Shown here piece by piece: positions 8,000 to 15,723 of a stretch of 49,664 nucleotides of DNA. The stretch lies in contig JAFYLR010000043.1 in the NCBI GenBank assembly GCA_017550115.1, positions 1 through 49,664 on the forward strand, in the 5' to 3' direction. The position numbers and the translations under genes were made by a program. This DNA is from Clostridia bacterium (GTDB taxonomy: Bacteria > Bacillota > Clostridia > Oscillospirales > CAG-272). The notes under the pieces are model-generated. The model was not told the DNA's origin, searched no databases, and saw only the letters and a list, made by a program, of their open reading frames with translations. Positions within the stretch are counted from its first letter, which is position 1; each line of letters starts with the position of its first letter.

Positions 8000-8530
8000 A
8001 TGCCATTTTGCACCAAATGCGGAAGCGAAGTTTCCAATGAAGCAAAATTTTGCACATCATGCGGAAATACAATGTCAGAGAATACCCCTGCCACACCGGA
8101 AAATGCAAAAAAATTACACTGCCCAAATTGTAAATCTCACAATTTAACAGTGACAACCGAATCAAGTGTAGGAAGTGCTATAAGTACCGGAAGGAATGTC
8201 AGAACTACAGTCGTTTCAAATACTCACAGAAACTATTGGGTTTGTTCCGATTGCGGTATGAAATTCCGCAACATTCAAAGCCTTGAAGAAGAAATTCAAA
8301 AGAACAGAAACAATCCAATATGGGCGACCGTTTTTGCAATTATAGCTGCTTTGATTTTTCTTTATCTCACAAGTATCTCTAATTCCTTTATGGGAGTAAT
8401 GATGACCGGTTATCGCATTATATCTTTGATGATAACTGTTATTTGTTTTATTTATATCTTTGTTTATAAGAACAGAAACAAAAAAATGAAAGAAGAATTG
8501 GAGTATCTCAAAAAGAACTGCTTTAATTAA
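8000..8530 (+). CDS. Zinc-ribbon membrane protein
   Basis: A 176-residue protein starting at the ATG at 8000 behind AGAGGT. An N-terminal zinc ribbon (PFCTKCGSEVSNEAKFCTSCG, Cys pairs at 4/7 and 18/21) is followed by a second Cys pair set, CPNCKS and CSDCGMKF, and then two hydrophobic helices (roughly residues 114-133 and 138-157) and a lysine-rich end. Proteins of this zinc_ribbon_2 layout are common in Clostridia, with no settled function. Controlled by its own consensus promoter and probably the divergent XRE regulator. Confidence 0.82.
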   Translation: MPFCTKCGSEVSNEAKFCTSCGNTMSENTPATPENAKKLHCPNCKSHNLTVTTESSVGSAISTGRNVRTTVVSNTHRNYWVCSDCGMKFRNIQSLEEEIQKNRNNPIWATVFAIIAALIFLYLTSISNSFMGVMMTGYRIISLMITVICFIYIFVYKNRNKKMKEELEYLKKNCFN

Positions 8531-8582
8531 TAAAAGGATTCGTTTCTCTTTTTCGAAAAAAGAAAGTCTAATATTTACAAAC

Positions 8583-8616
8583 AAAAATCGACTGTTTTGC
8601 AACAGTCGATTTTTTT
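8583..8616. terminator. Bidirectional intrinsic terminator
   Basis: A 14-bp perfect stem, 8583-8596 paired with 8601-8614 around the loop TTGC, has A-runs on the left and T-runs on the right. It can end both the zinc-ribbon transcript and the leftward ABC operon. Confidence 0.9.
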
Positions 8617-8625
8617 ATTTTTATC

Positions 8626-9438
8626 TTAAGAAAGCAAAGTTCTGTCATTTGAAAATTCGCTTCCGCTCGCCTTCGAGAACGCACCAAGCAGTGCCTCGAC
8701 CGTGAGCTTTTTCTTTTCTTCTCCGCTTATATCAAGAATGATCTTTCCGTCCCACATCATAATAAGTCTGTTTCCGTAATCAATAGCATTCCTCATATTG
8801 TGCGTTACCATGAGAGTTGTGAGCGAATCCTCACCAACTATCTCATCTGTAAGTGCAAGTACCTTTTCGGCAGTCTTCGGGTCAAGTGCCGCCGTATGCT
8901 CGTCAAGTAAAAGCATCTTCGGACGCACAAGCGTTGACATAAGAAGGGTTATAGCCTGTCTCTGTCCTCCCGAGAGCAGTCCGACCTTTGCACTCATTCT
9001 GTCCTCAAGTCCGAGTCCGAGACGTGCTATTTGCTCACGGTAAAGTCTCTTTTCAGCGGCAGTTATCCCCCACTTAAGACCGTGGGACTTGCCTCGTCTG
9101 AACGCAAGAGCAAGGTTCTCCTGTATCTCCATATTCGGCACAGTACCCATCATAGGGTCCTGAAAAACTCTGCCGAAATATTTCGCTCTTCTGTTCTCCG
9201 ACATATGAGTCAGGTCGATTCCGTCAAGCGTAATCTTACCCTCGTCTATGCCGAAAACACCCGTTACGGCGTTCATAAGCGTGGATTTTCCCGCTCCGTT
9301 TCCGCCGATTACGGTAATAAAATCGCCTTTATTTACGTCAAGCGAAAGATTGTTCATAGCAACCTTTTCGTTAACGGTTCCGGCATTAAATATCTTCGTG
9401 ACTCCCGAGAGAGAGAGCATAACTTCCATATCAGCCAT
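8626..9438 (-). CDS. ABC transporter ATPase of a TrpX-type uptake system
   Basis: A 270-residue ABC ATPase with Walker A GGNGAGKST (45-53), signature LSGGQRQ (155-161) and Walker B LLLDEH (176-181). The DEH rather than DEP after Walker B is usual for the subfamily that works with ABC_sub_bind lipoproteins. ATG at 9438 follows CGGAGGTG and overlaps the permease stop by 8 bases, suggesting coupled translation. Last gene of a three-gene uptake operon; homologous systems take up tryptophan or other amino-acid-like compounds, but the ligand here is unknown. Confidence 0.93.
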   Translation of the reverse strand: MADMEVMLSLSGVTKIFNAGTVNEKVAMNNLSLDVNKGDFITVIGGNGAGKSTLMNAVTGVFGIDEGKITLDGIDLTHMSENRRAKYFGRVFQDPMMGTVPNMEIQENLALAFRRGKSHGLKWGITAAEKRLYREQIARLGLGLEDRMSAKVGLLSGGQRQAITLLMSTLVRPKMLLLDEHTAALDPKTAEKVLALTDEIVGEDSLTTLMVTHNMRNAIDYGNRLIMMWDGKIILDISGEEKKKLTVEALLGAFSKASGSEFSNDRTLLS

Positions 9439-10384
9439 TCTTCTGCACCTCCGGAGTATTCATCTTCTTTGAATGCTTTCTCTTCTTTGAGAATAGGTAG
9501 GTCTTTATCATAGGAAGGCTGAGAGCGACCATAACTATGATAGCCGTCATAAGCTTCAAGTCAGTCGAGGGCATTCCCGAATAGATAACGACCGCAACAA
9601 CCACACGGTATATAACCGAGCCTATCACGATTCCGAACAGCTTGAGTGCGAAATTCTTAGCTCTCATAAAGATGGTTTCGCCAATGATTATCGACGCAAG
9701 ACCGATAACGATAGCTCCAACACCCATATTTACGTCCGAGAAATTCTGATTCTGACATATCATAGAACCCGAAAGTGCTATCATACCGTTCGAGATTGCA
9801 AGACCGATTATCTTTGTCGTGTCGGTATTTATTCCCTGAGCACGACACATCTTTTCGTTCGAGCCCGTCGCACGAATAGTGCATCCGAGCTCGGTTCCGA
9901 AGAACCAATAAAGAATAAATATCACAGCAATCGCCGCAACGGCACCAACTATCAAAGCCGCATAGGTCTTGTCAAGTCCCGTGAGCCTTCTTATAATACC
10001 AAAAATAGTCTTCTTTGAGTATTTAAGAAGCTGGAGGTTTGCAGTACCCGCAGTACCTGTCGCAAAGCTCATTATGTGAATATTTATCGAATAGAGAGAT
10101 ATCATCGTAAGTATTCCGGCAAGGATCGGTGGAATCTTTAACTTTGTTGCAAGAATTCCCGTAACACTTCCGGCAATACAACCGCCAAGGAACGCAAAAA
10201 GCGAAGCAAGGAAGGGATTCATTCCCTTCCATATAAGCATCGCTGCTATCGACGCCCCGAGCGTTATGCTTCCTTCACAACTAAGGTCTGCAAAATCAAG
10301 CAGACGGAAGGAGATATACACTCCAAGTGCAAGCATAGCCCAGATGAATCCCTGGCTTACGCCCGCTGTTATCGTAGCAATCAT
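9431..10384 (-). CDS. ABC transporter permease (branched-chain amino acid permease type)
   Basis: A 317-residue membrane protein with about eight hydrophobic helices and a basic, lysine-rich C-terminus (FSKKRKHSKK). Family features of the BPD_transp_2 permeases include DFADLSCEGSITLGA near residues 30-44 and LGCTIRATGSNEKMCRAQGI in a cytoplasmic loop that likely meets the ATPase. It starts 27 bases after the lipoprotein gene and overlaps the ATPase gene. The set is a complete importer in the order binding protein, permease, ATPase. Confidence 0.92.
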   Translation of the reverse strand: MIATITAGVSQGFIWAMLALGVYISFRLLDFADLSCEGSITLGASIAAMLIWKGMNPFLASLFAFLGGCIAGSVTGILATKLKIPPILAGILTMISLYSINIHIMSFATGTAGTANLQLLKYSKKTIFGIIRRLTGLDKTYAALIVGAVAAIAVIFILYWFFGTELGCTIRATGSNEKMCRAQGINTDTTKIIGLAISNGMIALSGSMICQNQNFSDVNMGVGAIVIGLASIIIGETIFMRAKNFALKLFGIVIGSVIYRVVVAVVIYSGMPSTDLKLMTAIIVMVALSLPMIKTYLFSKKRKHSKKMNTPEVQKNG

Positions 10385-10411
10385 TATAAATATATCCTTT
10401 TCTTTTGTTTA

Positions 10412-11473
10412 TTAGCCACCGATGTTTATAGAATGAACGTTAGCGGCACCGTTAGCAAGAACGTTATCTGTAGGAATGTAGATAGCGTCAACGCCTTCTG
10501 CTGCAAGAGCTATGAAAGCAGCCTCGATATCATTTATATCGCCGATACCCTTGTCAACATAAGCATAACCTTTTGCATCACATTCAGCCTTTGCGAGATT
10601 TATCTGGAAAACAGAGTTTGTCTCAGCAGATGTGTAGAGAAGACCTATCTTAACGTCATCCTTGCCGAGAAGCTCAGCAATAAGATCGATCTGATCTGCA
10701 ACGGGGTTGATGTCAGATACACCGGAAACATTACCGCCGGGAACTTCCATAGATTCTGTAAGACCTGCGGAGATAGGATCCGTTACTGCGCAGAAGAGGA
10801 CGGGGGTCTTCGACTCTTCTGTTGCGGAAGCTGCTGCCTGAGCTGCAGAGGTTGCGATAGTGTAAATAAGATCAACCTTCTGAGCAACAAAGGAATCTGC
10901 GATAGTTACGCAGTTGGACTGGTCGCCCGCTGCATTCTGGTCAAGGATAGTAACAGTCTTGCCTGCCTCGCTCATACGAACGGAAAGCTGATCCTGGAAG
11001 CCCTTGTTGGACTGATCGAGAGCAACGTGCTGAACGAGCTGGAGGATACCAACTGTGAAGTCGCCGCCTTCATTAACGATAGCTTCAGCAACGGGATTTA
11101 CTGCGATAGTTGTGTCGCCTGCGCTACCCTTTGCAGCGATTTCTTCGGGAATTGTGAATCCGATCTCACCCGCAACCGCAGCGTTAACGGAAAGAGCGGG
11201 TTCGGGATCTGTCTGAACGGGCATTGTAGAAACGTCAGCACCGTTAAGAAGAATGTCCGCTGCCATATCACCTGCAGCAACACCGAGGTTGTAGTAATTT
11301 ACGCCGTATGTAGCTATTCCGCAATCGGAATTCATACCTGTTTCGCCGCATACGATCGGAATGTTGTACGCACCGCCGTCTGTCGCATCGTTTGAGCAAG
11401 ATGCAAACGCAGCACAAGTGAACAGCATAAGTGCTGCCATAATAAGTGAAATTACTTTCTTTGAGTTCTTCAT
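10412..11473 (-). CDS. ABC substrate-binding lipoprotein (ABC_sub_bind/TrpX type), circularly permuted
   Basis: A 353-residue lipoprotein with a signal peptide and lipobox FASC (Cys26). It clearly belongs to the ABC_sub_bind family (VGILQLVQH, GDQSNCVTIAD, AVTDPISAGL, GNVSGVSDINPV, AIYIPTDN), but the order is changed. In usual members the block with IPIVCGETGM, GIATYGVNYYNLG and MPVQ, ending in an IPEE helix, follows AIYIPTDN at the C-terminus. Here that block is residues 36-117, directly after the signal peptide, and the chain ends 16 residues after IPTDN. Total length is normal, so this is a permutation rather than a loss. Starts at ATG 11473 behind AAGGAG. First gene of the uptake operon. 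Confidence 0.9.
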   Translation of the reverse strand: MKNSKKVISLIMAALMLFTCAAFASCSNDATDGGAYNIPIVCGETGMNSDCGIATYGVNYYNLGVAAGDMAADILLNGADVSTMPVQTDPEPALSVNAAVAGEIGFTIPEEIAAKGSAGDTTIAVNPVAEAIVNEGGDFTVGILQLVQHVALDQSNKGFQDQLSVRMSEAGKTVTILDQNAAGDQSNCVTIADSFVAQKVDLIYTIATSAAQAAASATEESKTPVLFCAVTDPISAGLTESMEVPGGNVSGVSDINPVADQIDLIAELLGKDDVKIGLLYTSAETNSVFQINLAKAECDAKGYAYVDKGIGDINDIEAAFIALAAEGVDAIYIPTDNVLANGAANVHSINIGG

Positions 11474-11698
11474 GATTTTTACTCCTTAAAAATAGAATAT
11501 CCAATCGCCCGATTTGGCTCAGACGGTAAGAATCAATAGACAAACGAGAGATTTCGCCAAAAACAAAAACGGCCTCTGTATCGTTTAATACAGAGACGAA
11601 CCATACCTGCAATTACCCTCTGCCTCGCTATATGTTTCGGCAACGCTTCGTTTGCCAAACAACTGTTCCAAGGGAGCTTATCTTCCCTAAATTAGAAT
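11474..11698 (-). promoter_or_regulatory. Structured leader RNA of the ABC uptake operon, class unknown
   Basis: The 225-base leader between promoter and lipoprotein gene can form a stem GGGA/TCCC near its 5' end, a long hairpin with arms TGTTTGGCAA and TTGCCGAAACA around the loop ACGAAGCG, and an intrinsic terminator. The loop sequence ACGAA can pair with TTCGT just before the terminator. No T-box sequence and no riboswitch core that I know is present. It is a likely attenuator or riboswitch; the ligand is not known. Confidence 0.6.
11559..11595 (-). terminator. Attenuator terminator in the ABC leader
   Basis: On the minus strand CTCTGTAT (11595-11588) pairs with ATACAGAG (11581-11574), followed by GCCG and TTTTTGTTTTT. 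It lies about 100 bases before the first gene, so it ends transcription inside the leader unless overridden. Confidence 0.88.
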
Positions 11699-11704
11699 AT
11701 AGTT

Positions 11705-11733
11705 ATTATACCACTACAGATAAATATTGTCAA
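11705..11733 (-). promoter_or_regulatory. Consensus sigma-A promoter of the ABC uptake operon
   Basis: Minus strand TTGACA (11733-11728) and TATAAT (11710-11705) with a 17-base spacer, a perfect match. The region from here to 11919 is otherwise AT-rich, without a gene or repeat that I can support. Confidence 0.9.
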
Positions 11734-11919
11734 TAGTTTTTTGTATTTTTATTCATGCATCAACGCATAAACACATAAGCAAATCAGATAAAGTCGATGC
11801 TCGTGCTTAATATTGACAAAAAGCATACCAAATGTAAAAAAACGATGTATTCTATTGAAAAATTCGACCTGTTATGTTACTATATAATCTAATACAATGG
11901 GAAAGTGGGGGCAGTTGAT

Positions 11920-12249
11920 ATGGAAGAAAAGCGTTTTCGCAAAAACGACAACTCTTTTGTTTGCCAAAATTGCAAAAAAACGGTTGAGCCGCTTGGCTAT
12001 AGTTCGCGAAATCATTGTCCGTTCTGCCTCTGCTCTGTTCATATCGATATAAATCCGGGTGACCGTGCATGTGAGTGTCAAGGGCTTATGATACCAAAAA
12101 GAGTTGAGACAGACGCAAAAAAAGGATTTATAATTATTCACGAATGTACAAAATGCGGAGAGATCAAACGAAACCGTGCGGCGCACGAGGCAAAAGTCCA
12201 GCCGGACGATATAAAACTGCTTATCAAACTCACCGCAGGAGATAACTGA
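11920..12249 (+). CDS. RNHCP-domain zinc protein
   Basis: A 109-residue protein with the motif RNHCPFC that names the RNHCP domain, plus further cysteine pairs CQNC, CECQ and CTKCG, so at least one zinc site is likely. Start chosen at ATG 11920 behind GGGGGC; an upstream GTG at 11905 is possible. A TATAAT lies at 11883-11888 with no well-placed -35. It ends 27 bases before the ABC ATPase and may share its transcript. Family members are widespread in Gram-positive bacteria with no firmly assigned role. Confidence 0.85.
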   Translation: MEEKRFRKNDNSFVCQNCKKTVEPLGYSSRNHCPFCLCSVHIDINPGDRACECQGLMIPKRVETDAKKGFIIIHECTKCGEIKRNRAAHEAKVQPDDIKLLIKLTAGDN

Positions 12250-12276
12250 AAAAAATCAAACCGAAAGGATCTAAAT

Positions 12277-13344
12277 ATGATAAAAATCGATCATTTAGTA
12301 AAAAATTACGGCAATTTTTGTGCCGTTGACGACATCAGCTTCTCGGTCGAAGCGGGTGAAATCGTCGGCTTCCTAGGCCCTAATGGTGCGGGAAAAAGTA
12401 CAACTATGAATATGCTTACAGGCTATCTTTCGTCAAGTGCCGGAAGTATAAGCATCGCAGGGATCGACATTCTGGAAAACCCACTCGAAGCAAAGAAAAA
12501 AATAGGCTATTTGCCCGAGCAGCCGCCTCTTTATCTTGATATGACGGTTGACGAATATCTCAACTTTGCATATGAGCTGAAAGACTGTAAATACAACCGT
12601 CAAAAGCACCTTGACGAGATATGCAACGTTGTGAAAATCTCGGATGTGAGAAAGCGTCTGATAAAAAATCTTTCAAAGGGATACAAGCAACGTGTTGGAA
12701 TTGCACAGGCACTCATAGGCAATCCGCCCGTGATCATCTTTGACGAGCCTACAATAGGACTTGACCCCAAGCAGATTATAGAGATAAGAAACCTTATCCG
12801 AAATCTCGGCCGCGACCATACCGTTATCCTCAGCACCCATATTCTGCAGGAGGTTCAGGCAGTATGCGACAGGATCGTGATCATCAACAAGGGTAAGATA
12901 GTCGCAGACGAAAAAACCGAGAATATAAGCCGTGCTATTGAGAACAACCGTCGCTTCAACGTTAAGATCAGCGGCCCTCAAAGAGAGGTTCTCGCTATGC
13001 TCAAATCCAAGCCCGGCATCGTTTATGCAGAGGTTCTGGCTGAGCGTGACGGTGATGCTTATACATACATGATCGAAAGCGAAGCAGGCATTGATATACG
13101 CAAAAACCTTTTCTATACCTTGGCTGAGAAAAATTGGCCTCTTATCGGAATGGAAGCTCTCGGTATGAGCCTTGAGGATATATTCATAGGCATTGTTGAT
13201 AAGAGCGACGAAAGAAGAAGCCTAAGAGGTGATAAAACGAACAAGAGCCGTCACGGAAAAGCCGCGCTTGAGAATCAGATCGCAACGGATATTATGAAAA
13301 ACACCCGTGACGCCCAGAAAAACGATACGGATATAATCAAATAA
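12277..13344 (+). CDS. ABC-2 exporter ATPase, GldA-like
   Basis: A 355-residue ATPase with Walker A GPNGAGKST (34-42), signature LSKGYKQ (132-138) and Walker B IIFDEPT (153-159). Residues 220-310 form the small C-terminal domain common in CcmA/GldA-type exporters. The last 45 residues are an extra hydrophilic, highly charged tail. The order ATPase, permease, GldG-like, DUF4340 matches the gliding-type ABC gene set of Bacteroidota, also found in many non-gliding Clostridia. Substrate unknown. Confidence 0.92.
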   Translation: MIKIDHLVKNYGNFCAVDDISFSVEAGEIVGFLGPNGAGKSTTMNMLTGYLSSSAGSISIAGIDILENPLEAKKKIGYLPEQPPLYLDMTVDEYLNFAYELKDCKYNRQKHLDEICNVVKISDVRKRLIKNLSKGYKQRVGIAQALIGNPPVIIFDEPTIGLDPKQIIEIRNLIRNLGRDHTVILSTHILQEVQAVCDRIVIINKGKIVADEKTENISRAIENNRRFNVKISGPQREVLAMLKSKPGIVYAEVLAERDGDAYTYMIESEAGIDIRKNLFYTLAEKNWPLIGMEALGMSLEDIFIGIVDKSDERRSLRGDKTNKSRHGKAALENQIATDIMKNTRDAQKNDTDIIK

Positions 13345-13376
13345 CAAATCCCGAAAAGAAAGGAAATCTCTAAGAT

Positions 13377-14123
13377 ATGCTTGCCATATATCGAAAAGAA
13401 TTAAAGTCTTATTTTACGACCCCGATCGGATATATTTACATAGGAATATTTCTCGCACTCAGTGCTCTTGTCTTTTGCTATACAACAATTATAAGCTATT
13501 CGTATAGCACGACAAGCTATTTTTCCATGATGCTCTTTTTGTTGGTGGTGCTTATTCCACTGCTTACGATGAAGCTCTTTTCAGAGGAAAAGAAGCTTCG
13601 CACAGAGCAGATGCTGCTGACAGCTCCGGTAACCATCACAGGTATGGTGCTCGGAAAATATCTTGCAGCACTTACGATGTTCGCAAGCTCGCTCCTCATC
13701 TCCTGCATCAACTTTATTCCGCTTTTCTCGATAGCAGCAAGAGAGAGGGCGGAAGCAGGAACAGACGTTATCCCGATAGGCCCCTCCGTACCTCAGATCA
13801 TAGGATCTCTTGTCGGCGTGATACTCGTAGGAGCTGCTTTTATTGCTGTTGGTATGTTCATCTCAACACTTACCGAAAATCAGCTCGCTTCAGCTGTTAT
13901 TTCTATCGCAGTTTTGCTTCTTATGATAGTTCTTGGATTTGTAAACAGCTATATAAGCAATTATGCGGTTCGTTTCGTTATCGACTGGATAAGTGTGCTT
14001 AGCCGTTTTGCTCCATTCGGATACGGACGTTTTGATTTTGCATCAATTCTTTACTATTTGTCGCTTTCCTCCGTCTTTACTTTCTTTACGATACGCGTTT
14101 ACGAAAAACGTCGTTGGAGCTGA
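13377..14123 (+). CDS. ABC-2 type permease, GldF-like
   Basis: A 248-residue membrane protein with about six helices. The opening IYRKELKSYFTTPIGYIYIG is typical of GldF/ABC-2 permeases, and LTMKLFSEEKKLRTEQMLLTAPV is the usual cytoplasmic loop. Starts at ATG 13377 behind AAAGGAAA, 32 bases after the ATPase. Its end overlaps an upstream possible start of the next gene. Forms the pore of the exporter with the GldA-like ATPase. Confidence 0.92.
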   Translation: MLAIYRKELKSYFTTPIGYIYIGIFLALSALVFCYTTIISYSYSTTSYFSMMLFLLVVLIPLLTMKLFSEEKKLRTEQMLLTAPVTITGMVLGKYLAALTMFASSLLISCINFIPLFSIAARERAEAGTDVIPIGPSVPQIIGSLVGVILVGAAFIAVGMFISTLTENQLASAVISIAVLLLMIVLGFVNSYISNYAVRFVIDWISVLSRFAPFGYGRFDFASILYYLSLSSVFTFFTIRVYEKRRWS

Positions 14124-14143
14124 CAGAAAGGGCGGTATTAAAA

Positions 14144-15685
14144 ATGAATTTTCATACAAGCAAAAAACTTCGTTACGGCACTGTTTCACTTGCATTTACA
14201 GCTCTCTTCGTTGCTGCCGTCATCGCATTAAATGTGGTTTTCTCTGCACTCTCGGCAAAATATCTTTGGTATATAGATATGACGACCGAAACGCTTTATA
14301 CTCTCTCGGACGAATGCGTGGAGCTTCTTGACGATATAGACCATGAGGTCACGATTCTGTTCTGCGACGATCCGGACAACCTTGAAGCCGCAAGTACGAC
14401 CCGTCTTGTTTACAATACGGCACTTCAGCTTCAGGACAGACTTGATAATATAACCGTTAAAACGGTCAACATCATAAAAAACCGTTCCGCTGTCAACAAA
14501 TATCTTACAACGGCGACGACCGAGATCAAAACTACCGACGTTATCATTGAAAGTGGCTCGGAGTTCCGTAAAATTGCCCTGCAATCATTCTACACCTTCT
14601 CAAATCAGAACACCACAGACCCTTGGGCTTACAATGCAGAATCCCGCTTTGCCGCAACTATAATAGCGGTCACAAGGGCCGAAGCTCCCATATGTGCACT
14701 TCTCTCAAACCATGGTGAAGCATATCAAGACAGCGAGCTTATAAATCTTATAACAGATGCGGGTTATGACATTCTTCCCTTAGACCTTTCAAAAGACGAA
14801 ATACCCGAAGATTGCAGATTGATGATAAGCTATAACCCCACAAGTGATTTTATGTCCTCTTTTGACGGTATATCAGAGGTGAGTGAGATCGAAAAGCTCG
14901 ACAAATTCCTTGACGGAGTAAACTCTTTCATGATTTTCGTGTCTCCGAGCACTCCAAAGTTGCCGAATCTTGAAGAATACCTTTACGAATGGGGTATAAA
15001 ATTCGCAAGACATACAGATGAGGTCAATAACACATATAATTGTATAGTTAAGGACTCTTCTCAATCGCTCACTTTCGATGGATATACGGTAGTTTCGGAA
15101 TATGTCACGGACGAAAGCAGTCTCGGCGCACAGGTAAACAACGATCTTACAAATGCAGGTACAGCGCCCAAGGTAATATTCTCTGACGCTATGCCAATTC
15201 TTCACGCTAATTCCTACGACTCCACAGGGTACTACTATTCAAACGGATATTCTCGCCAGATAAACGATATTTTCGTGACAAGCGAGAACGCAGTTATCGA
15301 GGCTAACGGAAATGTTGTTGGGAAAGCAACTCAAGCCGATCGTTTCCCGCTTCTTACGATAACGACAGAGGGTAGACAGATCGAAGCGACCGCAACAACG
15401 GAATATTCCTACGTTATGGCATGCGGTTCAATAGATTTTGCGTCTGAGGCCATACTTCAATCAAATGTTTACGGAAATAACGACTCTCTCTATTCGATGA
15501 TGCGTATTATGCAAAAGGAGATCGTTTATATAAACCTCGCAAAGAAGCCCTTTGCAATAGTAGATATCGAAAGTCTTACTTCCTCGGATGCGACATCCTA
15601 TACTCTGGCATTATCTATAATTCCTGCCGCTATAGTATTTATTTGCGGTGCTGTAGTTATCATAAAGAGAAAATTTGAAAGATAA
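14144..15685 (+). CDS. GldG-like ABC exporter auxiliary protein
   Basis: A 513-residue protein with an N-terminal membrane helix (about residues 15-36), a long extracellular part and a second helix close to the C-terminus followed by KRKFER. This is the ABC_transp_aux (GldG) layout: MTTETLYTLSDECVELL after the first helix and a Rossmann-like region with ICALLSNHGE. Start chosen at ATG 14144 behind AAAGGGCGG; an overlapping TTG at 14114 would add ten residues. Probably sits beside the permease in the membrane. Function of GldG proteins is not settled. Confidence 0.85.
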   Translation: MNFHTSKKLRYGTVSLAFTALFVAAVIALNVVFSALSAKYLWYIDMTTETLYTLSDECVELLDDIDHEVTILFCDDPDNLEAASTTRLVYNTALQLQDRLDNITVKTVNIIKNRSAVNKYLTTATTEIKTTDVIIESGSEFRKIALQSFYTFSNQNTTDPWAYNAESRFAATIIAVTRAEAPICALLSNHGEAYQDSELINLITDAGYDILPLDLSKDEIPEDCRLMISYNPTSDFMSSFDGISEVSEIEKLDKFLDGVNSFMIFVSPSTPKLPNLEEYLYEWGIKFARHTDEVNNTYNCIVKDSSQSLTFDGYTVVSEYVTDESSLGAQVNNDLTNAGTAPKVIFSDAMPILHANSYDSTGYYYSNGYSRQINDIFVTSENAVIEANGNVVGKATQADRFPLLTITTEGRQIEATATTEYSYVMACGSIDFASEAILQSNVYGNNDSLYSMMRIMQKEIVYINLAKKPFAIVDIESLTSSDATSYTLALSIIPAAIVFICGAVVIIKRKFER

Positions 15686-15723
15686 TTTTCTAAAAGTATC
15701 AAAATAAGGAAGTCACATATAGT

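Noticed and set aside
10433..11395. A long open frame on the plus strand opposite the binding lipoprotein
   Set aside because: It mirrors the codon pattern of the real gene, is cysteine-rich with no known domain, and has no ribosome site; the same applies to long antisense frames at 23764-24546 and 46939-47715.
11474..11733. T-box leader for the ABC uptake operon
   Set aside because: The conserved T-box sequence (GGTACCGCGG type) and a Stem I with a specifier loop are absent, unlike the clear case at 32572.
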